DNA of 15,000 bases from Bacillus thuringiensis (GTDB lineage: Bacteria; Bacillota; Bacilli; Bacillales; Bacillaceae_G): contig NZ_CP155559.1 in the NCBI RefSeq assembly GCF_022095615.2, positions 12,501 through 27,500 of the forward strand, given 5' to 3'. The translations under genes and the position numbers were made by a program. Numbering within the stretch: position 1 is the stretch's first letter; each line of letters starts with the position of its first letter. The notes under the pieces were generated by a model. That model was not told the origin of the DNA. It made no database searches and was given only the letters and a program-made list of their open reading frames with translations. Below are positions 1 through 10,321 of this stretch, one piece after another.

Positions 1-1346
<1,346 letters not shown>

Positions 1347-1395
1347 TATAATATGTAGCAATGTTATCTAGTTTTGAAGGAATATGCCTTCATAG

Positions 1396-1511
1396 TTTGG
1401 TGATGATGGCAGAGAGGTCACACCCGTTCCCATACCGAACACGGAAGTTAAGCTCTCTAGCGCCGATGGTAGTTGGGACCTTGTCCCTGTGAGAGTAGGA
1501 CGTCGCCAAGC
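1396..1511 (+). rRNA. rrf: 5S rRNA
   Basis: A complete 116-nt 5S rRNA lying about 50 bases after the 23S gene, as expected for the tail of an rrn operon. The 5' end TTTGGTGATGATGGC and the 3' end GTAGGACGTCGCCAAGC can form the terminal helix, and the conserved segment CCGAACACGGAAGTTAAGC (about 1436-1454) is intact. The 5' boundary could be one base earlier. The 23S-5S spacer holds no tRNA. The mature ends are made by RNase processing in Bacillus (family knowledge). Confidence 0.97.
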
Positions 1512-1515
1512 AATT

Positions 1516-1549
1516 AAAAACACAAGTCTTTTGACTTGTGTTTTTTTTT
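1516..1549. terminator. Bidirectional terminator of rrn operon and yaaC
   Basis: A perfect 8-bp stem CACAAGTC/GACTTGTG (1521-1528 with 1533-1540) and a TTTT loop are extended by AAAAA (1516-1520) pairing with the following T run (1541-1549). Read on the plus strand it ends the rrn operon. Read on the minus strand the A run becomes a T run, so it can also end yaaC, whose stop codon (1548-1550) lies in the T tract. Confidence 0.9.
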
Positions 1550-2549
1550 ATTTCCCATGAAATAGGCTCGGTTCTGTTAGTAAAAAAGACGAAATATAGT
1601 AAGGGATTTTTTGAGCAGAAATAGTAAGAAATTGATAAATAAATGGATAATCTTCAGAGCCATAGCTCCCAAGTAAATCATACCACCAATCTGTTTCGTA
1701 TCTAGAAATCATACTTAAATTGTAGAGCAATAAATAATGAACAAGAAGTTCAGGTAATACTGGCTTAGGATTTCTCGGGTCAGTTGGAATTGGTAAGTAA
1801 TAAGTATCAGCAAGATATTCGTAGTATAAGGGCGTACTATATATAGGGTTCCACGACTGGATAGGAGCTGTAAAAAGCAAATTCGATCCGCTCGTTTTCC
1901 CGGAGACATGTTGTATGGATAAATGCTTACAAATTGATTCAATGTAACGTGAAAATCTTTCTGAAGTCATATGAAGTCGATCTAGTATGTTGGCCGAAAA
2001 GGAAAGTTCATTTGTGTTTTTTGAATCAATTTTATATAAAGTGCCCCCTCTTTGACTATAGCGGAATAAATTTTGTAATTCGGGAATATTTCCCATTAAA
2101 TCTAGCATGTTAAACTTCTCTGCTTCTAAGTGTTTCATGTGAAACAGCTGTTCTGCAACATGAGTAAATAATCCATTTTTTTGCACCTTCACCTCATCTT
2201 CTAAAAATTGATACCCCTGTTTTTTTCGTTTGCGAGTCGTAACACCATGAGCTAAAACAGTAGTGGATTCTGGATAGTTAGGATCAATAGTTAGTAAGCA
2301 GGCTTTAAAAAGTTGACTCATTCCATAAAACAATAACATTGGCTGAATCGAAAAGGGGGCTACCTTATATAATTCATAATAATTTTTCCCGTGTTCTAAG
2401 TAATAAATAAAGGGATAACAATTTTCAAAACTTTTTTTTTCAGCATCTTGTATGGAGGATTTTTCATAGCAACGGGCAAGATAACGTTGTACATTTTGAG
2501 ATGAAAAGAAGAAACTTAATTGCTGCCAAGTGCAATGTGTTTGATGCAT
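1548..2549 (-). CDS. yaaC: YaaC-like protein, function unknown
   Basis: A 333-residue protein of the YaaC family, recognised by its place between an rrn operon and guaB and by its general resemblance to B. subtilis YaaC (about 315 aa, from memory). No catalytic motif, signal peptide or convincing membrane span is visible. The protein is rich in Tyr, Leu, Ser and Phe, with aromatic clusters such as YYEYLADTYYLPIP near residue 240 and a hydrophobic stretch PELLVHYLLLYNLSMI around 270-285 that looks more like a buried helix than a transmembrane one. The ATG at 2547-2549 follows AAAAGGAGC on the minus strand with good spacing. It is convergent with the rRNA operon and divergent from guaB. Its stop codon sits inside the shared terminator. 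No biochemical role can be assigned. Confidence 0.85.
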   Translation of the reverse strand: MHQTHCTWQQLSFFFSSQNVQRYLARCYEKSSIQDAEKKSFENCYPFIYYLEHGKNYYELYKVAPFSIQPMLLFYGMSQLFKACLLTIDPNYPESTTVLAHGVTTRKRKKQGYQFLEDEVKVQKNGLFTHVAEQLFHMKHLEAEKFNMLDLMGNIPELQNLFRYSQRGGTLYKIDSKNTNELSFSANILDRLHMTSERFSRYIESICKHLSIQHVSGKTSGSNLLFTAPIQSWNPIYSTPLYYEYLADTYYLPIPTDPRNPKPVLPELLVHYLLLYNLSMISRYETDWWYDLLGSYGSEDYPFIYQFLTISAQKIPYYISSFLLTEPSLFHGK

Positions 2550-2598
2550 ATATTACGCTCCTTTTATTGTCTAAAAATTCTAACATATATATACGTCC

Positions 2599-4128
<1,530 letters not shown>

Positions 4129-4140
4129 TGTCTGATATAC

Positions 4141-4179
4141 AAATAGACGGAGATTTGATATCTCTGTCTATTTTTTTTT
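4141..4179 (+). terminator. Terminator of guaB
   Basis: An 11-bp stem (4144-4154 with 4160-4170, one G-T wobble) around a TTGAT loop is followed by nine T residues (4171-4179). It lies 15 bases after the guaB stop codon, a textbook intrinsic terminator. Confidence 0.93.
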
Positions 4180-4184
4180 GATTA

Positions 4185-4193
4185 TGTTAGAAT
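4185..4193 (+). promoter_or_regulatory. Possible extended -10 promoter of dacA
   Basis: TGTTAGAAT fits an extended -10 element (TG-N-TAGAAT) directly after the guaB terminator. No good -35 is visible; any -35 would fall inside the terminator T run. Transcription would start near 4200. The same TGNTAGAAT form precedes pdxS. Confidence 0.4.
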
Positions 4194-4219
4194 AACGGTT
4201 ATGTGAGTACATAGATATT

Positions 4220-4224
4220 GGGGG
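4220..4224 (+). promoter_or_regulatory. Poly-G ribosome binding site deciding the dacA start
   Basis: GGGGG is 8 bases before the GTG at 4233. An in-frame TTG at 4218 overlaps the site itself, and the next ATG (4242) is too far away (17 bases), so GTG 4233 is chosen. Confidence 0.65.
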
Positions 4225-4232
4225 TAACAAAC

Positions 4233-5549
4233 GTGAAAGGTATGTTTTGCAAAAGATTCATTGCTTTGGTAACAGTGCTTACACTAGCTTGTAGCATCTT
4301 TATACCATATAGCAATGCATCAGCTGAAACAGGAGCTGCTTTAAACATTGAAGCAGGTGCGGCAATTTTAGTTGAAGCGAATTCTGGGAAAATTGTATAT
4401 CAAAAGAATGCAGATGAATTATTATCCATTGCTAGTATGACAAAGATGATGAGTGAATATTTAGTTCACGAAGCAGTGGATAAAGGAAAACTTAAGTGGG
4501 ATCAAAAAGTTAAGGTTTCTGAATATGCATATAAGGTTTCACAAGATGCTTCCTTATCAAATGTTGCATTAGAGAATGGTGGCTCTTATACAGTAAAAGA
4601 GCTATACGAGGCAATGGCAATATTTTCCGCAAATGGTGCAACAATTGCATTAGCAGAAGCAATTGCAGGTAAAGAAGTAGACTTCGTAAAAATGATGAAT
4701 GATAAATCGAAAGAACTAGGGTTGAAAAATTATAAATTTGTCAATTCTACAGGTTTAACGAATAAAGATTTAAAGGGAATGCATCCTGAAGGAACAACAG
4801 CGGATGAAGAAAATAAAATGTCTGCAAAGGATGTTGCAACTTTAGCACAACATTTAATTAAAGATTATCCAAAAGTGTTAGATACAGCAAAAATCCCGAA
4901 AAAAGAATTCCGTCCAGAAAAAGAGAAGTTTGCAATGTCGAACTGGAACTGGATGTTAAAGGGCTTAGTGAAAGAATATGATGGCGTAGATGGCCTGAAA
5001 ACAGGCTCGACTCCAGAAGCAGGGGATTGCTTCACTGGTACGGTCGAAAGAAACGGAATGCGTTTTATTTCTGTAGTTATTAAAACAAGTTCTCATACAG
5101 CACGTTTTGATGAAACAAAGAAGCTATATGATTATGGATTTGCTAACTTTGAAATGAAGCAAATGTATAAAAAAGATTCTTCAGTAAAAGGACAAGAAAC
5201 AGTACGAGTAGAAAATGCTAAAGATAAAGATGTAGCAGTTCAAACAAAACAAGCTGTTTCACTTCCAGTGCCAAAAGGAAGTAAAGATGTTTATAAAGCA
5301 GAATTAAAAGAAGCAAATAAGGGACAAGAAGCACCTATTAAAAAGGGAGCTGCACTTGGCAACATGGTAATCACACCAAAAGATGCGAATGATCCTGGAT
5401 TTTTATCTGGTAAGTCATTACAAATAGATCTTGTAACAACATCTGCAGTAGAAGAAGCGAATTGGTTTACTCGCTCTATGCGCGGAATTGGTTCTTTCTT
5501 TAGTGGTATATGGAATAGTGCTGTTGATACAGTAAAAGGTTGGTTTTAA
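4233..5549 (+). CDS. dacA: D-alanyl-D-alanine carboxypeptidase (PBP5)
   Basis: A low-molecular-weight penicillin-binding protein that removes the terminal D-Ala from peptidoglycan stem pentapeptides at the outer face of the membrane. From GTG 4233 it has 438 residues; B. subtilis DacA has 443. A signal peptide (basic start, hydrophobic core about residues 9-25, likely cleavage after ASA near residue 32) is followed by the serine peptidase domain. Its three motifs are all present: S-M-T-K with nucleophile Ser68, S-A-N at 132-134, and K-T-G from Lys256. A beta-rich PBP5 C-terminal domain follows. The last 28 or so residues (WFTRSMRGIGSFFSGIWNSA and on) form an amphipathic helix typical of the membrane anchor in this family. 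It is a single-gene unit between two terminators. Confidence 0.97.
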   Translation: MKGMFCKRFIALVTVLTLACSIFIPYSNASAETGAALNIEAGAAILVEANSGKIVYQKNADELLSIASMTKMMSEYLVHEAVDKGKLKWDQKVKVSEYAYKVSQDASLSNVALENGGSYTVKELYEAMAIFSANGATIALAEAIAGKEVDFVKMMNDKSKELGLKNYKFVNSTGLTNKDLKGMHPEGTTADEENKMSAKDVATLAQHLIKDYPKVLDTAKIPKKEFRPEKEKFAMSNWNWMLKGLVKEYDGVDGLKTGSTPEAGDCFTGTVERNGMRFISVVIKTSSHTARFDETKKLYDYGFANFEMKQMYKKDSSVKGQETVRVENAKDKDVAVQTKQAVSLPVPKGSKDVYKAELKEANKGQEAPIKKGAALGNMVITPKDANDPGFLSGKSLQIDLVTTSAVEEANWFTRSMRGIGSFFSGIWNSAVDTVKGWF

Positions 5550-5577
5550 AAGCTCCTCATTGTAGGGGCTTTTTCTT
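5548..5577 (+). terminator. Terminator of dacA
   Basis: The stem AGCTCCT/AGGGGCT (5551-5557 with 5564-5570, one T-G pair) has a 6-base loop, is extended by flanking A and T runs, and ends in TTTTTCTT. It starts at the dacA stop codon. Confidence 0.88.
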
Positions 5578-5613
5578 ATTCCTATTTTTCATACCGACTT
5601 TATGAAAAAGTAG

Positions 5614-5644
5614 TAGACAAGCATCTGATAGTTAGTGGTAGAAT
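5614..5644 (+). promoter_or_regulatory. Probable sigma-A promoter of pdxST
   Basis: TGG-TAGAAT (5636-5644) is an extended -10. A TAGACA -35-like box (5614-5619) lies 19 bases upstream, longer than ideal, which the extended -10 may compensate. Transcription would begin near 5651, giving a leader of about 60 bases that contains a small hairpin (5661-5682). Confidence 0.55.
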
Positions 5645-5710
5645 GTAAGAGTATTCTTAATTTTCGCCTTTAACGGGGAAAAGCAATTCACCTAGGGGGG
5701 TTTTTGTAAC

Positions 5711-6598
5711 ATGACAAATGTAACAGGGACAGAACGTGTAAAACGTGGAATGGCAGAAATGCAAAAAGGCGGCGTTATTATGGACGTAATTAACGCTGAA
5801 CAAGCAAAAATTGCAGAAGAGGCAGGCGCAGTTGCCGTTATGGCATTAGAGCGTGTACCAGCAGATATTCGTGCAGCAGGTGGCGTTTCTCGTATGGCAG
5901 ACCCAACAATCGTTGAAGAAGTTATGGGTGCGGTGTCAATTCCGGTTATGGCAAAATGCCGTATCGGTCACCTTGTAGAAGCACGTGTATTAGAATCATT
6001 AGGGGTAGACTATATCGATGAGAGTGAAGTATTAACTCCTGCCGATGAAGTATACCATTTAAATAAACGTGATTACACAGTTCCATTTGTATGTGGTTGC
6101 CGTGATATTGGAGAAGCAGCACGTCGTATTGCAGAAGGTGCATCTATGCTTCGTACAAAAGGTGAACCAGGAACAGGAAACATTGTAGAGGCAGTGCGTC
6201 ATATGCGCCAAGTCAATGCAGAAATCCGTCAAGTTGCAAGTCTACGTGAAGATGAGTTAATGACATATGCAAAAAATACTGGTGCTCCTTATGAAGTACT
6301 ACTTGAAATTAAACGCCTTGGTCGTTTGCCAGTTGTAAACTTCGCAGCAGGTGGTGTAGCAACACCAGCAGATGCAGCGTTAATGATGCAACTTGGTGCG
6401 GATGGTGTATTTGTTGGATCTGGTATCTTCAAATCAGAGAATCCAGAGAAATTTGCACGCGCAATCGTTGAAGCGACGACTCATTATGAGGATTACGAAC
6501 TAATTGCAAGCCTTTCTAAGGGATTAGGTAATGCGATGAAAGGTATCGAAATTTCAACGTTATTACCAGAACAACGCATGCAAGAGCGTGGATGGTAA
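5711..6598 (+). CDS. pdxS: Pyridoxal 5'-phosphate synthase, synthase subunit PdxS
   Basis: The synthase half of the DXP-independent PLP pathway. It joins ribose 5-phosphate, glyceraldehyde 3-phosphate and ammonia (delivered by PdxT) to make pyridoxal 5'-phosphate, as a cytosolic dodecamer of TIM barrels decorated with PdxT. The 295 residues match the family length closely. The two catalytic lysines are in place: Lys82 in VMAKCRIGH and Lys150 in [11 protein letters not shown]; the conserved Asp25 is in VIMDV. The phosphate-binding glycine segments [10 protein letters not shown] and GVFVGSGIF are intact. The ribosome site AGGGGGG (5694-5700) is 10 bases before the ATG. It is the first gene of pdxS-pdxT, with 18 bases between the genes. 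A Cys sits at residue 83 where B. subtilis has Ala (remembered). Confidence 0.98.
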   Translation: MTNVTGTERVKRGMAEMQKGGVIMDVINAEQAKIAEEAGAVAVMALERVPADIRAAGGVSRMADPTIVEEVMGAVSIPVMAKCRIGHLVEARVLESLGVDYIDESEVLTPADEVYHLNKRDYTVPFVCGCRDIGEAARRIAEGASMLRTKGEPGTGNIVEAVRHMRQVNAEIRQVASLREDELMTYAKNTGAPYEVLLEIKRLGRLPVVNFAAGGVATPADAALMMQLGADGVFVGSGIFKSENPEKFARAIVEATTHYEDYELIASLSKGLGNAMKGIEISTLLPEQRMQERGW

Positions 6599-6601
6599 TT
6601 G

Positions 6602-6607
6602 AAGGAG
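6602..6607 (+). promoter_or_regulatory. Ribosome binding site deciding the pdxT start
   Basis: AAGGAG is 9 bases before the ATG at 6617. An in-frame TTG at 6599 lies upstream of this site and would translate through it, so it is rejected as the start. Confidence 0.8.
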
Positions 6608-6616
6608 AACTTTAAA

Positions 6617-7207
6617 ATGGTGAAAATCGGTGTACTAGGTCTTCAGGGTGCAGTTCGTGAGCATGTAAAATCAGTTGAAGCAAGTGGTGCAGAAGCTGTT
6701 GTTGTAAAGCGTATAGAGCAACTTGAAGAGATTGATGGTCTTATTTTACCAGGCGGTGAAAGCACAACAATGCGCCGTCTTATTGATAAGTATGCTTTCA
6801 TGGAGCCACTTCGTACATTCGCGAAGTCTGGTAAACCAATGTTTGGTACATGTGCAGGTATGATTCTTCTTGCAAAAACACTTATTGGCTATGAAGAAGC
6901 ACATATTGGTGCTATGGATATTACAGTAGAGCGCAATGCGTTCGGACGCCAAAAAGATAGCTTTGAAGTTGCACTTTCAATTAAAGGTGTAGGAGAAGAA
7001 TTTATTGGTGTATTTATTCGTGCTCCGTATGTTGTAAATGTAGCTGATGATGTTGAAGTACTTTCCACACATGGTGATCGAATGGTAGCAGTAAAACAAA
7101 ATCAGTTTTTAGCTGCTTCATTCCATCCAGAATTAACGGATGATCATCGTGTGACAGCATACTTTGTAGAAATGGTAAAAGAAGCGAAAATGAAAAAAGT
7201 TGTATAA
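6617..7207 (+). CDS. pdxT: Pyridoxal 5'-phosphate synthase, glutaminase subunit PdxT
   Basis: The glutamine amidotransferase partner of PdxS. It hydrolyses glutamine and channels ammonia into the synthase barrel. From ATG 6617 it has 196 residues, the same as B. subtilis PdxT, and begins [16 protein letters not shown]. The class I triad is complete: Cys79 in GTCAG, His170 and Glu172 in SFHPEL. The [10 protein letters not shown] segment (about residues 46-55) forms the family's oxyanion/glutamine region. Translation follows PdxS by 18 bases with its own AAGGAG, consistent with coupled production of the two subunits. No clear intrinsic terminator follows the stop codon before the serS promoter region. 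Confidence 0.98.
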   Translation: MVKIGVLGLQGAVREHVKSVEASGAEAVVVKRIEQLEEIDGLILPGGESTTMRRLIDKYAFMEPLRTFAKSGKPMFGTCAGMILLAKTLIGYEEAHIGAMDITVERNAFGRQKDSFEVALSIKGVGEEFIGVFIRAPYVVNVADDVEVLSTHGDRMVAVKQNQFLAASFHPELTDDHRVTAYFVEMVKEAKMKKVV

Positions 7208-7212
7208 GTAAC

Positions 7213-7241
7213 TTGCAACTTGTATAAGATTATAGTAAATT
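7213..7241 (+). promoter_or_regulatory. Possible promoter of the serS T-box transcript
   Basis: TTGCAA (7213-7218), a 17-base spacer and TAAATT (7236-7241) would start transcription near 7248, just before T-box stem I. Both boxes are imperfect, but no better pair is compatible with the leader's start. Confidence 0.4.
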
Positions 7242-7247
7242 GATGGT

Positions 7248-7503
7248 AACAATTTTATAAAATAAGCGTGTTGATAGGAAGTAGTAACAAATGCCGTTTC
7301 TTATAGAGAGTCGATGGTTGGTGGAAATCGATAGAAACAGTTTGTGAATCCATCCTGGAATGGAATGTGGAATATCTTTATGATTAGTAAACATTCCCGG
7401 TGAAGAGCCGTTATTTCTACTTGAGAGGAAGGCGGTAATGCTTTCAACTAGGGTGGCAACGCGGGTTAACTCCCGTCCCTTTATATAGGGACGGGAGTTT
7501 TTT
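7248..7503 (+). promoter_or_regulatory. T-box riboswitch (serine) controlling serS
   Basis: This is a leader RNA that binds uncharged tRNA-Ser and then lets transcription continue into serS. Stem I shows the AGTA element (7283-7286), the AGAGAG motif (7305-7310) and a distal loop with GGTGGAAA. The specifier region GTGAATCCATCC places the codon UCC (7349-7351, Ser) followed by the usual purine A. The T-box proper, AGGGTGGCAACGCGGG (7450-7465), contains the bulge TGGC (7454-7457), which pairs with a tRNA 3' end of GCCA. Its 3' side competes with the terminator at 7468-7503. The specifier reads tRNA-Ser with anticodon GGA, not the UGA isoacceptor encoded downstream. Confidence 0.93.
7468..7503 (+). 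terminator. T-box regulated terminator before serS
   Basis: A perfect 13-bp stem (7468-7480 with 7487-7499), a TTATAT loop and a T run to 7503. The TCCCG segment on its 5' side can instead pair with CGGG in the T-box sequence to form the antiterminator, making this the off state of the switch. Confidence 0.95.
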
Positions 7504-7519
7504 GTGTTTTATAAAATAA

Positions 7520-8809
<1,290 letters not shown>

Positions 8810-8873
8810 ATTTAAACATTCATCGGTATGAGTGATTGGTAATTATGAGCATTGTCAGTACTGAAATGTAGGA

Positions 8874-8900
8874 GGGGAAAGGTAAATTTCCCCTTTCCTC
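8874..8900 (+). terminator. Possible weak terminator after serS
   Basis: GGGGAAA (8874-8880) and TTTCCCC (8887-8893) form a 7-bp stem with a GGTAAA loop, but the run after it, TTTCCTCATAATTT, is a poor T tract. An alternative bulged pairing uses the following CCTTTCCTC. Ending of the serS message here is likely but not certain. Confidence 0.45.
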
Positions 8901-8919
8901 ATAATTTATTTTAGTAGGG

Positions 8920-8948
8920 TTGACTAACTGTTTTTCTTTTGATATTAT
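8920..8948 (+). promoter_or_regulatory. Strong sigma-A promoter of tRNA-Ser
   Basis: TTGACT (8920-8925), exactly 17 bases, then TATTAT (8943-8948): each box matches 5 of 6 consensus bases. The start would be near 8955, about 9 bases before the mature tRNA. Confidence 0.8.
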
Positions 8949-8963
8949 ATTTGATGTCAATAT

Positions 8964-9056
8964 GGAGGTATACCCAAGTCTGGCTGAAGGGATCGGTCTT
9001 GAAAACCGACAGGCGGCGAGAGTCGCGCGGGGGTTCGAATCCCTCTACCTCCTCCA
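8964..9056 (+). tRNA. tRNA-Ser (anticodon UGA), CCA encoded
   Basis: A 93-nt class II tRNA. The acceptor stem GGAGGTA/TACCTCC (8964-8970 with 9046-9052) is perfect. The anticodon stem TCGGT/ACCGA holds the loop CTTGAAA with anticodon TGA at 9000-9002, which reads UCA and, with U34 modification, other UCN codons. A long variable arm (GGCGGCGAGAGTCGC region, about 9012-9026) is the serine identity feature bound by the SerRS coiled coil. The T loop is TTCGAAT. CCA is encoded at 9054-9056. The discriminator base (9053) is T, whereas bacterial tRNA-Ser usually has G; see findings. It is a single-gene unit with its own promoter and terminator. Confidence 0.96.
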
Positions 9057-9095
9057 GATATAATTGACAACAGCGCATATAAGTGGAGATTGGAG

Positions 9096-9127
9096 AACTC
9101 GTTACCAACACGTAACGAGTTTTTATT
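9096..9127 (+). terminator. Terminator of tRNA-Ser
   Basis: A perfect 10-bp stem AACTCGTTAC/GTAACGAGTT (9096-9105 with 9112-9121) with loop CAACAC is followed by TTTTATTTT. It lies 40 bases after the tRNA. Confidence 0.9.
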
Positions 9128-9210
9128 TTAAAACCAATCATAAAGTATGGTGTAGGGCGATTTTCTCCTTATTACACACTCATATTCCGATGATTATCTT
9201 CATAGATATG

Positions 9211-9217
9211 AAAGGAG
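9211..9217 (+). promoter_or_regulatory. Ribosome binding site deciding the start of the 130-aa gene
   Basis: AAAGGAG is 5 bases before the ATG at 9223. The reading frame is open upstream to 9064, but that part runs through the tRNA terminator and has no ribosome site, so it is not coding. Confidence 0.8.
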
Positions 9218-9222
9218 TCAAC

Positions 9223-9615
9223 ATGGATCTTATTATACAAACGTTTCCTTTAGATGGAAAAACTTTATATTATGTACAATGTCCTGTCTGTAAGAACAAT
9301 AGAATTTTAAACAGTGGTGCAAATGTGTCACGCATTATAAGCGATGATACATTCCGTAAACTTTGTGGTTGCACTTGTGATGTAAAGCAAACTGCAACAA
9401 AAGTAGAGGCGCCAAAAAAAGTTGAAAAAGAAGCTGTAAAGAAAGAAGCAGCTCCAAAACGTACAGGTAAAGTATTAACAGCAGTGATTAACGGGAAAGA
9501 AATGACTGTTAAAGAGATTGCTGAAACATACGATATTAGTACAAGTACTGTTCGCCAGCGTATTAATGCTGGGAAACCTGAGAGTGAAATTATTGCTCCG
9601 ACAAAAAAGAAGTAA
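9223..9615 (+). CDS. Unknown protein: Cys cluster, charged linker, HTH-like end
   Basis: I do not recognise this 130-residue protein as a named family. Three parts are visible. Residues 1-55 carry CPVC (Cys20, Cys23) and CGCTC (Cys48, Cys50, Cys52), enough for a zinc-ribbon-like site. Residues 56-82 are a low-complexity Lys/Glu/Ala/Pro linker (for example KKVEKEAVKKEAAPKR). Residues 84-126 have the pattern of a helix-turn-helix: VINGKEMTVKEIAETYDIST then STVRQRINAGKPESEI. A small nucleic-acid-binding or regulatory protein is a reasonable inference; no target can be named. No enzyme motif, signal peptide or membrane span is seen. It has its own terminator, shared with the convergent dck. B. 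subtilis, as remembered, has no gene between tRNA-Ser and dck. No clear promoter was found in 9128-9210. Confidence 0.85.
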   Translation: MDLIIQTFPLDGKTLYYVQCPVCKNNRILNSGANVSRIISDDTFRKLCGCTCDVKQTATKVEAPKKVEKEAVKKEAAPKRTGKVLTAVINGKEMTVKEIAETYDISTSTVRQRINAGKPESEIIAPTKKK

Positions 9616-9620
9616 TTTAA

Positions 9621-9655
9621 TAGAAAAACCCGTGCATATGCACGGGTTTTTTATT
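9621..9655. terminator. Bidirectional terminator between the 130-aa gene and dck
   Basis: The sequence from 9625 to 9650 is a perfect palindrome: AAAACCCGTGC pairs with GCACGGGTTTT around an ATAT loop. T runs flank it on both strands (TTTTTTATTTT on plus, TTTTTC on minus). The dck stop codon (9651-9653) adjoins it. Confidence 0.93.
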
Positions 9656-10319
9656 TTACAAGTTTACGTGTTTGTTTTAAAAAATGGCCAATTTTTTTAA
9701 TGATTGGTTCAATTGAATCGCCATCTTTTAAAATATCATATTCATTAATGTTTAATCGTAAAACAGGGCATGCATTAAAGTTATTAATCCAGTTTTCGTA
9801 ACGGCCATGCATCTCTTTCCAATACTCAATTGGTGTTTGTTGTTCCATTGGACGTCCGCGTTCTTGAATACGATCAACAATATCATCGAAAGAACCTTCT
9901 AAGTAAATTAATAAATCAGGATGAGGGAAGTAAGGAGTCATGACCATAGCGTCAAATAAACCTTTGTATGTTTCATAATCAGTTTCCGTCATTGTACCTT
10001 TTTCATGATGCATCTTTGCAAAAATGCCGGTGTCTTCATAGATAGAGCGATCTTGAACAAAACCGCCACCGTATTCAAAAATTCTTTTTTGTTCTTTAAA
10101 TCGTTCTGCTAAAAAGTACACTTGCAAGTGGAAGCTCCAGCGTGTGAAATCAGCATAGAACTTGTCCAAATACGGGTTTGAATCTACCTTTTCAAATGAT
10201 GTGCGATAGCCTAAAGCGTTAGCTAATGCAGTTGTCATAGTTGATTTACCCACACCTACTGTTCCAGCAATCGTGATTACTGCGTCATTTGGTATATCAT
10301 ATTTTTGCCTTAAATTCAT
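9651..10319 (-). CDS. dck: Deoxyadenosine/deoxycytidine kinase
   Basis: A cytosolic salvage kinase that phosphorylates deoxyadenosine and deoxycytidine to their 5'-monophosphates. The 222 residues strongly resemble B. subtilis Dck (YaaF, 217 aa). The P-loop is GTVGVGKST (residues 19-27). The nucleoside-binding DRS motif is at 90-92 in GGGFVQDRSIYEDTGIFAKM. The lid RIQERGRPME (150-159) supplies arginines to the phosphates. It is the second gene of dgk-dck: its ATG (10317-10319) starts 2 bases after the dgk stop, and its AAAGGAG (10331-10337) lies inside the end of dgk, so translation is probably coupled. Its own end is the shared terminator at 9621-9655. Transcription runs against the surrounding genes, as remembered for B. 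subtilis. Confidence 0.96.
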   Translation of the reverse strand: MNLRQKYDIPNDAVITIAGTVGVGKSTMTTALANALGYRTSFEKVDSNPYLDKFYADFTRWSFHLQVYFLAERFKEQKRIFEYGGGFVQDRSIYEDTGIFAKMHHEKGTMTETDYETYKGLFDAMVMTPYFPHPDLLIYLEGSFDDIVDRIQERGRPMEQQTPIEYWKEMHGRYENWINNFNACPVLRLNINEYDILKDGDSIEPIIKKIGHFLKQTRKLVK

Positions 10320-10321
10320 TG

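Noticed and set aside
5550..5710. Riboswitch in the pdxS leader
   Set aside because: The leader is about 60 bases with one small imperfect hairpin and no terminator or known aptamer motif.
9064..9092. TTGACA just after the tRNA-Ser as a promoter for the 130-aa gene
   Set aside because: No -10 box at proper spacing, and the tRNA terminator lies directly downstream.
8911..9141. Minus-strand frame of 76 codons over the tRNA-Ser
   Set aside because: It is antisense to the tRNA and its terminator, with no sign of coding constraint.
9064..9222. Upstream extension of the 130-aa protein by 53 codons
   Set aside because: It crosses the tRNA-Ser terminator hairpin and has no start signal; the AAAGGAG before ATG 9223 marks the real start.
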